Below are positions 1-7,746 of a stretch of 14,822 nucleotides of DNA, piece by piece. Origin of the DNA: Clostridium sp. CAG:575 (GTDB lineage: Bacteria > Bacillota > Clostridia > TANB77 > CAG-508); contig FR884549.1 of assembly GCA_000435535.1 (NCBI GenBank), positions 10,850 to 25,671 of the forward strand, read 5' to 3'. A program made the position numbers and the translations under genes. Numbering within the stretch: position 1 is the stretch's first letter; every line of letters begins with the position of its first letter. Below the pieces are notes generated by a model. It was not told where the DNA came from. It did no database searches and was given only the letters and a program-made list of their open reading frames with translations.

Positions 1-331
1 TTGATGTCTCCAACTTTTTTTTATTTATTATATATTCAATTATATCTGTTATTAAAATTTCAAATAGCCATCTTCCATCTTGTATTTTTAATCCATATGT
101 ATTCAAATAATTTATATATAAATTTTCTTTTTGAATCTCTTTACTTAGTACAACTTTTTGACTAGTAGAATTTTTTTCTAATACTTTTTTTGTTTTTTGT
201 GCTAATTTTTCTATTTTATTTTGATTAATGTTTTCTTTGTATGGTAATTTTATTGTATTATTTTCTACTTTTATTATGGGAATTATTTTTTCAATCCAAG
301 TAGGCTTGTCATTTTTTTCAATATAAAACAT
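1..331 (-). CDS. Unrecognised protein, N-terminal part only (gene runs off the window)
   Basis: An open frame of 110 codons reads from an ATG at 331 to the window edge with no stop. The ATG is preceded by GAGGTG (342-337) at 5 nt spacing, which supports the start. The visible protein begins MFYIEKNDKPTWIEK. It is rich in Lys, Ile, Asn and Glu, has no signal peptide or membrane segment in the visible part, and carries a short KIQDGRWLFEIL stretch near residues 84-95. I do not recognise a family. It lies 106 nt downstream of truB, where many Firmicutes have ribF, but nothing visible resembles an FAD synthetase. It may be co-transcribed with truB or controlled separately, because its ribosome binding site sits in a strong hairpin (332-374). 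The gene is called real from its ribosome binding site and long open frame, not from homology. Confidence 0.7.
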   Translation of the reverse strand, partial: MFYIEKNDKPTWIEKIIPIIKVENNTIKLPYKENINQNKIEKLAQKTKKVLEKNSTSQKVVLSKEIQKENLYINYLNTYGLKIQDGRWLFEILITDIIEYIINKKKLETS

Positions 332-374
332 AAAAACACCTCATATCTTTTTTATAAATATATGACGTGTTTTT
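332..374 (-). promoter_or_regulatory. Hairpin covering the ribosome binding site of the downstream gene; possible terminator or attenuator
   Basis: Positions 332-346 and 360-374 form a 15-bp inverted repeat with one mismatch and a 13-nt loop. In the minus-strand transcript the 3' arm holds GAGGTG, the ribosome binding site of the gene starting at 331, and ends in five U just before the AUG. The same structure could therefore act as an intrinsic terminator after truB or as a lid over the start of the next gene. The pairing is read directly from the sequence; the function is inferred. Confidence 0.55.
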
Positions 375-437
375 TGATTTATGTATATTCTAAATATTTT
401 CTAAATAGTTATTTAAAATTTATGTAAATTACTTGTT

Positions 438-1313
438 TTATAAAATTATATCTCTTTTTAAAAGATTATTTTTAACTACACCTATTCCTAAAAATTCATT
501 ATTTTCAGTATAGATTCTATATATGCCATCTTCATTTTTTTGTGTTATTTTTACTCCATTTAAAAAATGTTTTTTCTTTATATTTGGAACTATTAGTTTT
601 CCTTTATTTTCAAATAGTCTTTCTATTGAAATAAAATTTTCTTTTAAAAATTCTATATCTTCTATGTTTTCTTTAAGTTCTTTTATTGTAATACTTTTTT
701 CTATATTAAATTTTCCTACTTGTGTTCTTTTTAGTTTTAGCATATATCCTACTGTATCTAGTTTTTTGGCTATATCTTCACATACACTCCTGATATAAGT
801 TCCTTTGCCACATGATATTTCAAATTTAATTTGTTTTTCTTGTATATTTATATCTAATAATTTCATATTATAAATTTCTATTTGCCTTGGTTGTATTTCT
901 ACATTTTGACCTTTTCTAGCATATTCGTATAATTTTTTTCCATGTACTTTAATTGCAGAATACATTGGTGGTAGTTGCTCTTGCTTTCCAATAAAAGTTT
1001 TGAAAACATTGCAAATATAATTTTCTGTTAATTTTTCAATGTCTACTGGCTGTTCTTCTATAATTTTTCCCTCTGAATCTGCTGTATCTGTTTTTATCCC
1101 TAATTGTAATGTTGCTATATATTTTTTATCATGATTTATTAAATATTTAGATACCAATGTACCTTTTCCTACTAAAATAGGTAACACTCCTTCTGCCATT
1201 GGGTCTAAAGTTCCTGTGTGACCTACTTTTTCATTTAATAGTTTTTTTACTTTATATACGATATCATGTGATGTACATCCTGTTTGTTTATTTATAACTA
1301 TTACTCCATCCAT
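438..1313 (-). CDS. truB: tRNA pseudouridine(55) synthase TruB
   Basis: TruB converts U55 of the T-loop in nearly all tRNAs to pseudouridine in the cytoplasm. The 291-aa protein has the family signature KVGHTGTLDPMAEGVLP at residues 29-45, in which Asp37 is the catalytic aspartate. It then has YIATLQLGIKTDTADSEG (about 70-87) and the RNA-binding stretch CGKGTYIRS with the following LKRTQVGKF. Length is normal for Firmicute TruB. The frame stays open to 1349, but the start at 1313 is preferred: it has AAAGAGG 5 nt upstream and gives the usual MDGVIVINK beginning, while the 12 extra residues resemble nothing in the family. It lies 89 nt downstream of nrnA and is the last recognisable gene of the nusA/infB operon here. 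Identification is secure. Confidence 0.96.
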   Translation of the reverse strand: MDGVIVINKQTGCTSHDIVYKVKKLLNEKVGHTGTLDPMAEGVLPILVGKGTLVSKYLINHDKKYIATLQLGIKTDTADSEGKIIEEQPVDIEKLTENYICNVFKTFIGKQEQLPPMYSAIKVHGKKLYEYARKGQNVEIQPRQIEIYNMKLLDINIQEKQIKFEISCGKGTYIRSVCEDIAKKLDTVGYMLKLKRTQVGKFNIEKSITIKELKENIEDIEFLKENFISIERLFENKGKLIVPNIKKKHFLNGVKITQKNEDGIYRIYTENNEFLGIGVVKNNLLKRDIIL

Positions 1314-1366
1314 ATAAACCTCTTTATAAAAATGGAAAAAGCATTGCACTAATTCCCCTTATTTTT

Positions 1367-1401
1367 GTTACAATTTAAAGTTTATGCAAAATAATTGTAA
1401 C
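1367..1401. repeat. Inverted repeat just after the nrnA stop
   Basis: GTTACAATT (1367-1375) and AATTGTAAC (1393-1401) are perfect 9-bp arms around a 17-nt loop, starting one base after the nrnA stop codon. On the minus strand the second arm is followed by A-rich sequence, so this is not an intrinsic terminator for nrnA. It may be an RNA-processing or stabilising hairpin between nrnA and truB. AT-rich sequence makes chance pairing possible. Confidence 0.4.
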
Positions 1402-1402
1402 T

Positions 1403-2359
1403 TTATTTTAACATTTTTCTTAATTCTTTTAATATTTTTTCTTTTACTTGTTCAATATTTCCCTGTACTAAAGCTCCAGCTGCCATTGGGTGTCCTCCGC
1501 CACCGAACATAAAACATACATCTGATACATTTACATAGCTATTTGAACGCATTGATACTTTATACACATTCTCTTCTTCATCTTTCTGACGTATAAATAC
1601 AGAGACTTCAACTCCTTCTATATCTCTTCCAACTTCAACTAGCCCTTCATGGTCTCCAATTCCTGCATTTACTTCTTCTAAGTCTTTACTTGTTATATAT
1701 GTAAATGTAACTTTTCCATCTTCTAAGAATTCCATTCTGTTGATTGTTTTTTTCATTAATTCATAATTAGCTTTAGTTTTAGTTTGTAAAACTTTTTTAT
1801 AAATGTCTGATACATTAACACCTTTTCCTAATAGCTCAGCTGTAAATTCAAATGTTTCTGCTGTTACTCCTGGATATTTGAACCCTCCTGTATCTGTAAT
1901 AATTCCTGTTAATATACATGTTCCCAATTCTTTGTCGATTGGGATATCAAAATATTCAAACATTCCTATTAATATTTGGCAACATGCTGGTGCAACAGGA
2001 TTAACAAAGTTTATATCTCCATACATTTTATTACTGCTGTGATGGTCAATAACTATAGTTTTTTTTGCGTTTTCAAAATATTCACTTCCAACAAGCCTTT
2101 TTAAATCTGCACAATCTAGTGAAATTGCTAAATCATATTTCTGTATTTCTGAACTTATTTTTACTTCATTTCTATTTGGCAAAAAGTCGAATATTCTAGG
2201 AACTTCTTTTATTATAACATCTGGATTTTTTCCTAATTTTTTTAATGCTACATTCATTGCTAAACAACTTCCAATAGCATCTCCATCTGGAGTTTCATGT
2301 GCTAATATTACTATACTTTCTGCTTTTTTAATTTCTTCTAATATATTATCTAAAGTCAT
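1403..2359 (-). CDS. nrnA: DHH-family phosphoesterase, NrnA-type oligoribonuclease / pAp phosphatase
   Basis: NrnA-type enzymes degrade 2- to 5-nt RNA fragments and often also dephosphorylate pAp, using Mn2+ in the cytoplasm. The 318-aa protein shows the ordered DHH motifs: HETPDGDAIGS (residues 21-31, ligands His21, Asp25, Asp27), the LDCAD aspartate (Asp82), VIDHHSSN (Asp105-His106-His107) and Asp156 in ITDTGGF. The C-terminal DHHA1 domain ends with FGGGGHPMAAGA (285-296), the substrate-binding glycine loop. Length fits the family. The ATG at 2359 has AGAGAGGG 6 nt upstream. It starts 14 nt after the rbfA stop and is followed by truB, the usual Firmicute position for this gene between rbfA and truB. 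Family membership is certain. The exact substrate split between nanoRNA and pAp is inferred from relatives. Confidence 0.93.
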   Translation of the reverse strand: MTLDNILEEIKKAESIVILAHETPDGDAIGSCLAMNVALKKLGKNPDVIIKEVPRIFDFLPNRNEVKISSEIQKYDLAISLDCADLKRLVGSEYFENAKKTIVIDHHSSNKMYGDINFVNPVAPACCQILIGMFEYFDIPIDKELGTCILTGIITDTGGFKYPGVTAETFEFTAELLGKGVNVSDIYKKVLQTKTKANYELMKKTINRMEFLEDGKVTFTYITSKDLEEVNAGIGDHEGLVEVGRDIEGVEVSVFIRQKDEEENVYKVSMRSNSYVNVSDVCFMFGGGGHPMAAGALVQGNIEQVKEKILKELRKMLK

Positions 2360-2373
2360 TTTAGTCCCTCTCT

Positions 2374-2733
2374 TTATTTATTTTCTGGTAATATTTCTTT
2401 TAATATTGAATCTATTTTTGCTCCATATTCTAATGAATCGTCAATTTCAAATATTAATTCTGGTGTGTTTCTTAAATTAACTCTTTTAGCTAATTCTGAA
2501 CGTATAAATCCAGATGATTTTTTTAACCCATCCATTGTGTCTTTTATATTTTTTGAATTTAATATACTTACATAAACTTTAGCATATTTCAAGTCTGTTG
2601 TAACTTTTACTTTTGTAACACTTATCATTCCTGTTACATTTGGATTTTTTAATTCATACCCAATTATTTGACTAAGTTCTTTTCTGTATTCTTCGTCTAT
2701 ACGTCCAATTCTATTATTGTTTTTGCCAGGCAT
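2374..2733 (-). CDS. rbfA: 30S ribosome-binding factor RbfA
   Basis: RbfA is a small KH-like cold-shock protein that binds immature 30S subunits near the 5' end of 16S rRNA and helps late maturation. The 119-aa product begins MPGKNNNRIGRIDEEYRKEL and has the typical IGYELKNPNVTGMISVTKVKV and LKYAKVYVSIL segments, ending in the LEYGAKIDSIL region. Length is normal. The ATG at 2733 has a near-ideal AGGAGG about 8 nt upstream. It is separated from infB by about 150 nt holding a repeat and G tracts, then runs into nrnA after 14 nt. The infB-rbfA order is standard. The long gap is the widest one inside this operon. Confidence 0.94.
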   Translation of the reverse strand: MPGKNNNRIGRIDEEYRKELSQIIGYELKNPNVTGMISVTKVKVTTDLKYAKVYVSILNSKNIKDTMDGLKKSSGFIRSELAKRVNLRNTPELIFEIDDSLEYGAKIDSILKEILPENK

Positions 2734-2792
2734 AATTCTTCCTCCTAACTTATTTTTTTATCTACATGTATAATTTTTAGCTTTTATTTATT

Positions 2793-2843
2793 AAAGGACT
2801 GTCCCTTTTTCCCTCATAAGAGGGAATTTTAAGGAACGTCCCC
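2793..2843. repeat. Palindromic repeat element with central hairpin, REP-like
   Basis: Two imperfect copies of one motif, AAGGACTGTCCCTTTT (from 2794) and AAGGAACGTCCCCTTTT (from 2831), flank a perfect 7-bp hairpin TTCCCTC-ATAA-GAGGGAA (2809-2826). Each copy is itself partly palindromic (GGAC-T-GTCC in the first). The layout and GC-rich core stand out in this AT-rich gap and resemble short dispersed intergenic repeats of clostridia. Only one element is visible here, so its being a genome-wide repeat is inference. Confidence 0.5.
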
Positions 2844-2866
2844 TTTTCCCCCCTTTTCCCTTTTCC
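2840..2866 (-). other. G-tract cluster in the infB-rbfA spacer
   Basis: On the minus strand, runs of 2, 3, 6 and 4 G follow one another, each separated by exactly four A, next to the repeat element. The unit GGGAAAA is present three times, which suggests slippage or a structured purine tract in the mRNA just after the infB stop. Four G runs would allow a two-layer G-quadruplex. The composition is seen directly; the structure is conjecture. Confidence 0.4.
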
Positions 2867-2884
2867 ATTTTCTCTTTTCTCATT

Positions 2885-5800
2885 TTATCTTTTTATTTCT
2901 TCCATAACAAATGCTTCTATTATGTCTCCTTCTTTGATGTCATTGTAGTTTTCTATTTGAATTCCACATTCGAATCCTTTTGTTACTTCTTTTGCTTCAT
3001 CTTTAAATCTCTTTAATGTTGCTAATTTTCCTTCATGTATTACTATGTTGTCTCTTATTACTCTAACTCCTGCATTTCTTTCTACTTTTCCTGTTAGTAC
3101 ATATGCTCCTGCTATTGTTCCTACATTTGATATTCTGAATGTTTGTCTTACTTCTGCTGTTCCTATTATTTTTTCTTCATATTTTGGTGCTAACATTCCT
3201 TTCATTGCTGCTTCTATTTCTTCTATTGCTTGATATATAACTGAATATTGTTTTATTTGTACTTCTTCTTTTTCTGCCATTTCTCTAGCTGCTGGAATTG
3301 GTCTTACATTAAATGCGATTATTATTGCATTTGATACTTTTGCAAGTGTTACATCAGATTCGTTTACTGCTCCTGGTGCTGCATGTATTACTTTTACACG
3401 TACTTCTTCATTTTTCAATTTTTCCATAGATTGTTTTACTGCTTCAACAGAACCTTGTACATCTGCTTTTACAATTAGATTTAAGTGTTTTAAGTTTCCT
3501 TCTTCCATTTGTTCAAATAAGTTGTCTAAAGTAACTTTTGTTGTTCCTCCAATTGCTTTTTCTCTTGCTTCACGTTTTCTTCTTTCTATTAAGTGTTTTG
3601 CTGTTTTTTCATCTTTTACTTCATAGAATATGTCTCCAGCTTCTGGAACTTCTGTTAATCCTAATACTTCTACTGGTGTTGATGGTCCTGCTGATTTTAC
3701 TCTTTTTCCGTTTTCGTTTGCCATTGCTCTAATTCTTCCTATTGAAGAACCTACTATTATTGTATCTCCTACATCTAATGTTCCTCTTTGTACTAACATT
3801 GTTGCAATTGCACCTTTTGCTTTATCAAGTCTTGCTTCTATTACAACACCTTTTGATTGTTTATTTGGATTTGCTTTTAATTCTAATACATCTGCTTCTA
3901 GTAATACCATTTCTAGTAATTGGTCAATATTGATATTATTTTTAGCAGAAATTGGAACACATATTGTGTCTCCTCCCCATTCTTCTGGGACTAATTCGTA
4001 TTTCATTAGCTCTTGTTTTACTTTATCAATATTTGCATCTGGTAAATCTATTTTATTAATAGCTACAATTATTGGTATTCCAGCTGATTTTGCATGGTTT
4101 ATGGCTTCTATTGTTTGAGGCATAATTCCATCATTTGCTGCAACAACTAAAATTGCGATATCTGTAATTTGTGCACCTCTTGCTCTCATTGCTGTAAAAG
4201 CTTCGTGTCCTGGTGTATCTAAAAATGTTATTTCTCTATCTTTTACTTTTACTTTATATGCACCAATTGCTTGAGTAATTCCTCCCGCTTCTCCACCAAT
4301 TACATTAGTTTTTCTAATTGTGTCAAGTAAAGATGTTTTTCCGTGGTCAACGTGTCCCATAACAACTACTACTGGTGGTCTTACTTGTAAATCTTCTTCT
4401 TTATCTTCTGATTCATCAAATAAGATGTCTTCATCTGTTACAGTTTGTTTCTTTTTAGCTGTTATTCCAAATTCTCCAGCTACTAAAAATGCTGTATCAA
4501 AATCTAACTCTTGATTAATTGTAGCCATAATTCCATATCCTAATAATTTTTTTATAACATCTGCTGTTGTTTTCTTTAATTCTGCTGCTAAATCTTTTAC
4601 TGTAATAGCTTCTGGGATTTCAATTTCTGTTAATTGGAATATTTTTTGTTTTGTTCTTTCTTCGCCTTTATTTGCTTTTTTCTTTCCTTTTCTTCCACGT
4701 TGTGTAGTTAAATCATAATAATCTAACATTCCACCTTCTTGGTCATCAAACATATTAGATAATTTACTTGTTTGTTTTAATGATTTTAATTTTCCTTCAT
4801 CAAAAGAATTATTTTCGCTCTTTCTATTTTTTGATTTTTTAGTTGTTTTTGTTTCATTAAAACGATTATTTTCTTTTTGTTTATCTATATTTTTGTTATA
4901 TTCTCTTACTGTTTCTTTTTCTACAATATCAGTAGCCATAATATTTTTGATATTTTTTTCAATTCCTTTTTCGTCTAATGGTTTCTTTCCAAATTTATTT
5001 CCATTATTGAAGTTGTTTCTATCATTTCTTCTAAAATTATTATTTCCATTATTATTAGAATTATTAAAACCATTTGAATTGTTTTGTCTATTATAATTAT
5101 TGTTTCTATTTCTATTGTCATTTCCAAAATTATTATTTCTATTTCTATCGCTATTTCTGTCACTATTTCTATCATTATTAAAACTATTTCTGTTTCTATT
5201 ATCAAAGCCATTAGATCTACTGTCAAAATTATTGTTTCTGTTATCATTTCTATAATTATTTGGTCTTTTTTCGCTATTAAAATTATTTCTATTTTCGTAG
5301 TTATTAGTTTTATTATTAAAACGATTTCCTGTTGATGTTCCTTCTATTTTATTTTTTGTTTTTGCTTCTATTGTTTGTTTTTCTGCTACTTGCATCTCTT
5401 TTTCAATTTCCCCTTGCTTTTTGTTTTCTTCAAATTTTTTATCTTCTACTTTTTCTGTTTCTTTTTCTATCTTTATATCTTCTTTCTCTTTTGTTTCAGC
5501 CTTTGGTTTAGAAATTCCAAATAATTCATCAACTGTTTTTGGTTTATTTGGTTTATTACGATATACTATATTAAAATCTTTATTTTTTCTTTCTACAAAA
5601 CCAACATTTTCTTTTTTATTTTCTTGTTTTTTCTCTTTTTCTTTTTTAGCATTTTCTTCTTCAGCTATAATAACTTCTCTTCTTATAATAACTGGCGCTT
5701 TTTCTTCTTTTTTATTTGATGTTTTTGTAGCTGTTTTTTTAATATCTTGCTTATTATCTACATTATTTATTTTTTTATCTTCAGCCTTACTTGCATTTGT

Positions 5801-5962
5801 ATTTTTATTTTTTAGACTATCTTCTAATCTTTTTGCGTCTGCTTCTTCAACTCCACTCATATGGCTTTTTGCTTCTATTTTTAATTTTTCTGCCATTTCT
5901 AAGACATCTTTACTGGCTAAGCCTAGCTTTTTTGCTATTTCATATATTTTTATCTTACCCAA
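2885..5962 (-). CDS. infB: Translation initiation factor IF-2 with long Asn/Arg-rich linker
   Basis: IF-2 is the GTPase that brings fMet-tRNA to the 30S subunit and promotes subunit joining. Numbered from the TTG at 5962 the protein has 1025 aa. A first IF2_N helical module covers about residues 2-36. A Lys/Glu-rich stretch follows, then an Asn/Arg-rich low-complexity block (about 213-324) with many NNF, NGF and DRN units. A second IF2_N module lies at 441-493. The G domain has G1 GHVDHGKT (536-543), G3 DTPGH (582-586), G4 NKID (636-639) and G5 SAK (672-674). The C-terminal domains end at [10 protein letters not shown]. The TTG start is chosen because GGGGGTGAT lies 8 nt upstream by its GG core and the protein then begins [15 protein letters not shown], matching normal IF-2. 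An ATG at 5977 and a TTG at 6004 lack ribosome binding sites. The gene overlaps ylxQ by 8 nt. Confidence 0.96.
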   Translation of the reverse strand: MGKIKIYEIAKKLGLASKDVLEMAEKLKIEAKSHMSGVEEADAKRLEDSLKNKNTNASKAEDKKINNVDNKQDIKKTATKTSNKKEEKAPVIIRREVIIAEEENAKKEKEKKQENKKENVGFVERKNKDFNIVYRNKPNKPKTVDELFGISKPKAETKEKEDIKIEKETEKVEDKKFEENKKQGEIEKEMQVAEKQTIEAKTKNKIEGTSTGNRFNNKTNNYENRNNFNSEKRPNNYRNDNRNNNFDSRSNGFDNRNRNSFNNDRNSDRNSDRNRNNNFGNDNRNRNNNYNRQNNSNGFNNSNNNGNNNFRRNDRNNFNNGNKFGKKPLDEKGIEKNIKNIMATDIVEKETVREYNKNIDKQKENNRFNETKTTKKSKNRKSENNSFDEGKLKSLKQTSKLSNMFDDQEGGMLDYYDLTTQRGRKGKKKANKGEERTKQKIFQLTEIEIPEAITVKDLAAELKKTTADVIKKLLGYGIMATINQELDFDTAFLVAGEFGITAKKKQTVTDEDILFDESEDKEEDLQVRPPVVVVMGHVDHGKTSLLDTIRKTNVIGGEAGGITQAIGAYKVKVKDREITFLDTPGHEAFTAMRARGAQITDIAILVVAANDGIMPQTIEAINHAKSAGIPIIVAINKIDLPDANIDKVKQELMKYELVPEEWGGDTICVPISAKNNINIDQLLEMVLLEADVLELKANPNKQSKGVVIEARLDKAKGAIATMLVQRGTLDVGDTIIVGSSIGRIRAMANENGKRVKSAGPSTPVEVLGLTEVPEAGDIFYEVKDEKTAKHLIERRKREAREKAIGGTTKVTLDNLFEQMEEGNLKHLNLIVKADVQGSVEAVKQSMEKLKNEEVRVKVIHAAPGAVNESDVTLAKVSNAIIIAFNVRPIPAAREMAEKEEVQIKQYSVIYQAIEEIEAAMKGMLAPKYEEKIIGTAEVRQTFRISNVGTIAGAYVLTGKVERNAGVRVIRDNIVIHEGKLATLKRFKDEAKEVTKGFECGIQIENYNDIKEGDIIEAFVMEEIKR

Positions 5963-6275
5963 TAATATCACCCCCATTATATTTTTTTTGGATTGATTGT
6001 GCAAAATTATTATCTTTTATACCTAAAATTGCTTTATTAGATTTTCCTATTGCTTTACTTAAACTTTCAATCACTTCATATGTAATTACTGGTATTCCAT
6101 ATTTTTCAGCTAATTGCACGAATTTATTCTTTGTTCTTTCTGAAGCATCTGTTGCAATAATTAATAATTTAACTTTTCTTTTTTTTATTTCTTCTTCTAC
6201 ACTGTCTGCTCCGAAACATATTTTTCCAGCTTTCATTGCTAGACCTATTAATCCTAATAATTGATTATTGTTCAA
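5955..6275 (-). CDS. ylxQ: L7Ae/L30e-family ribosomal-like protein YlxQ
   Basis: YlxQ is a small cytoplasmic protein of the L7Ae/L30e fold, a family that binds kink-turn RNA. Its exact cellular role is not settled. The 106-aa protein has the family core [17 protein letters not shown] (residues 6-22), [15 protein letters not shown] (34-48) and the [10 protein letters not shown] strand. The start is a TTG at 6275 with GAGG 8 nt upstream. No ATG lies nearby in frame, and this start gives the expected [10 protein letters not shown] beginning. It overlaps the end of rnpM by 11 nt and the TTG start of infB by 8 nt, so translation of the three is probably coupled. Position between ylxR and infB is diagnostic of the Firmicute operon. 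Confidence 0.92.
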   Translation of the reverse strand: MNNNQLLGLIGLAMKAGKICFGADSVEEEIKKRKVKLLIIATDASERTKNKFVQLAEKYGIPVITYEVIESLSKAIGKSNKAILGIKDNNFAQSIQKKYNGGDIIG

Positions 6276-6525
6276 TCATTACACCTCTTAAACTTTCATA
6301 TATTTCATTTGATATTTGCATATCAAAAACTCTTTCTAGTCTCTTATTTTTAATTATTTTTTCCAAGCAATCTTTGTTATCACAAATGTATGCTCCTCTT
6401 CCTTCTAACTTTCCTGTTTTATCTATTGTTATTTGTCCACTTTTATTTTTTACAATTCTAATTAAATCTTTTTTATCTTTTTTTGCGTTACATCCCATAC
6501 ATGTTCTTTGTGGTTGTTTTTTCAT
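6265..6525 (-). CDS. rnpM: YlxR-family RNA-binding protein, RNase P modulator RnpM
   Basis: This is the DUF448/YlxR protein, which in Bacillus subtilis has been reported to bind RNase P RNA and modulate RNase P. The 86-aa sequence has the N-terminal RTCMGCNAKKDKKDLIRIVK (residues 7-26) and the family hallmark GRGAYIC (42-48). Cysteines at 9, 12, 48 and 53 could suggest a metal site, but I do not rely on that. The ATG at 6525 shares its A with the TAA of nusA. AGAGG within the nusA tail lies about 10 nt upstream, so translation is coupled to nusA. The C-terminus overlaps ylxQ by 11 nt. Family assignment is firm; the RNase P role is carried over from relatives. Confidence 0.93.
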   Translation of the reverse strand: MKKQPQRTCMGCNAKKDKKDLIRIVKNKSGQITIDKTGKLEGRGAYICDNKDCLEKIIKNKRLERVFDMQISNEIYESLRGVMIEQ

Positions 6526-7628
6526 TATTCTTCATCCTCTTTCACTTCTTCACTTTCAGCTTGTTTTTCTATTAGTATTTGTCTAAATTGTGATTCAGAT
6601 TTTATATCTATTTTCCAATTTGTAAGTTTTGCTGCAAGTCTTGCATTTTGTCCTGATTTTCCTATAGCTAATGATAATTGATCATCTGGAACTATAACTT
6701 GAGCAAATTTTTCTTCTTCTTTGATGTCAACAGCTAATATTTGTGCTGGTAATAATGCTGATGCTATATATATACTTGGGTCAGCATTCCATTCTATTAC
6801 ATCTATTTTTTCACCACTTAATTCATTAATTACATTTTGAATTCTTACACCTTTATTTCCAACACATGAACCTACTGGGTCTATGTTTTCGTCTGGTGAA
6901 TATACTGCAACTTTGCTTCTATATCCTGGGTCACGTGATACACTTTTTATTTCTATTAATCCTTCATAAATTTCTGGTATTTCAAATTCTAATAATTTTC
7001 TAACAAAATCTGGATGGCTTCTTGAAATTAATACTTGTGGTGCTCCTTTTGCTCCTCTTTCTACATCAACAACATATGCTTTAATTTTTTGATTTACTTT
7101 ATAAGTTTCTGTTGGCATTTGTTCTTTTGCTAGCATTATTCCTTCTAGTCTTCCTAAATCAACTACTACAATATTTTTATCTGCTTTTTGTATAATTCCA
7201 GAAACTATTTCTCCTTTTCTGTCACTGTATTCTGTAAATACTATATCTCTTTCTGCTTCTCTTAATTTTTGAACAATAACTTGTTTTGCTGTTTGTGCTG
7301 CAATTCTACCAAAGTCTTTTGGAACTATTTCAACAGCAACTGTATCTCCTAGTTGTAAGTCTCTATTTATTTTTTGTGCTTCTTCTAATGTAATTTCTGT
7401 TGCATCATCATTTGCATTTTCCATAATATCTTTTATTGCATAAATATGAGTTGCTCCTGTTTGTTTGTCTATATCTACTTTTACATTTTCCAAAGCATCA
7501 AAATTTCTTTTATATGCTGTAACAAGTGCTGTTTCAATTGCCTCTAGTACATATTCTTTTTTTATTCCTTTCTCTTTTTCTAGTTCCTCTAAAGCTAAAA
7601 TTAATTCTTTGTTATCAATTGCTTTCAT
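6525..7628 (-). CDS. nusA: Transcription termination/antitermination factor NusA
   Basis: NusA rides on RNA polymerase, stimulating pausing and intrinsic termination. The 367-aa protein has the N-terminal polymerase-binding domain (about 1-125), an S1 domain (about 135-202), KH1 with VGNKG at 256-260 and KH2 with IGKSG at 322-326. It ends in a short acidic tail EEVKEDEE and has no C-terminal acidic-repeat domains, as is normal in Firmicutes. The ATG at 7628 is the only sensible start. Its nearest ribosome binding site, AGAGAGG (7647-7641), is 12 nt away, longer than for the neighbouring genes, and a five-codon ATG...TGA reading lies between them. It is 118 nt downstream of rimP and abuts rnpM. 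Identification is certain. Confidence 0.97.
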   Translation of the reverse strand: MKAIDNKELILALEELEKEKGIKKEYVLEAIETALVTAYKRNFDALENVKVDIDKQTGATHIYAIKDIMENANDDATEITLEEAQKINRDLQLGDTVAVEIVPKDFGRIAAQTAKQVIVQKLREAERDIVFTEYSDRKGEIVSGIIQKADKNIVVVDLGRLEGIMLAKEQMPTETYKVNQKIKAYVVDVERGAKGAPQVLISRSHPDFVRKLLEFEIPEIYEGLIEIKSVSRDPGYRSKVAVYSPDENIDPVGSCVGNKGVRIQNVINELSGEKIDVIEWNADPSIYIASALLPAQILAVDIKEEEKFAQVIVPDDQLSLAIGKSGQNARLAAKLTNWKIDIKSESQFRQILIEKQAESEEVKEDEE

Positions 7629-7746
7629 TTTTTAATCATTCCTCTCTTTAAAATTTTATTTATTGCTAATATGTGCAGAAAATTAGTTTTACCATTTTGG
7701 GCACACAAACATATTTACTAAAAAATCTTTAATTTTATATTTATTA

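Noticed and set aside
1350..1400. TTGCAT with a 17-nt spacer upstream of truB as an internal promoter
   Set aside because: The -10 position reads AAAAAT, too poor to call a promoter.
3538..4118. Long plus-strand open frames opposite infB (also 4893-5996)
   Set aside because: They are low-complexity Leu/Ser/Ile/Phe shadows of AT-rich codons in the well-supported infB gene, and have no ribosome binding sites.
4975..5335. Ile/Thr/Glu-rich frames over the Asn/Arg block of infB
   Set aside because: They are frame-shifted readings of the same simple-sequence codons; the infB frame runs through without interruption.
7629..7746. Small gene or structured RNA between rimP and nusA
   Set aside because: Only a 7-codon frame and weak pairings are present; nothing stands above the AT-rich background.
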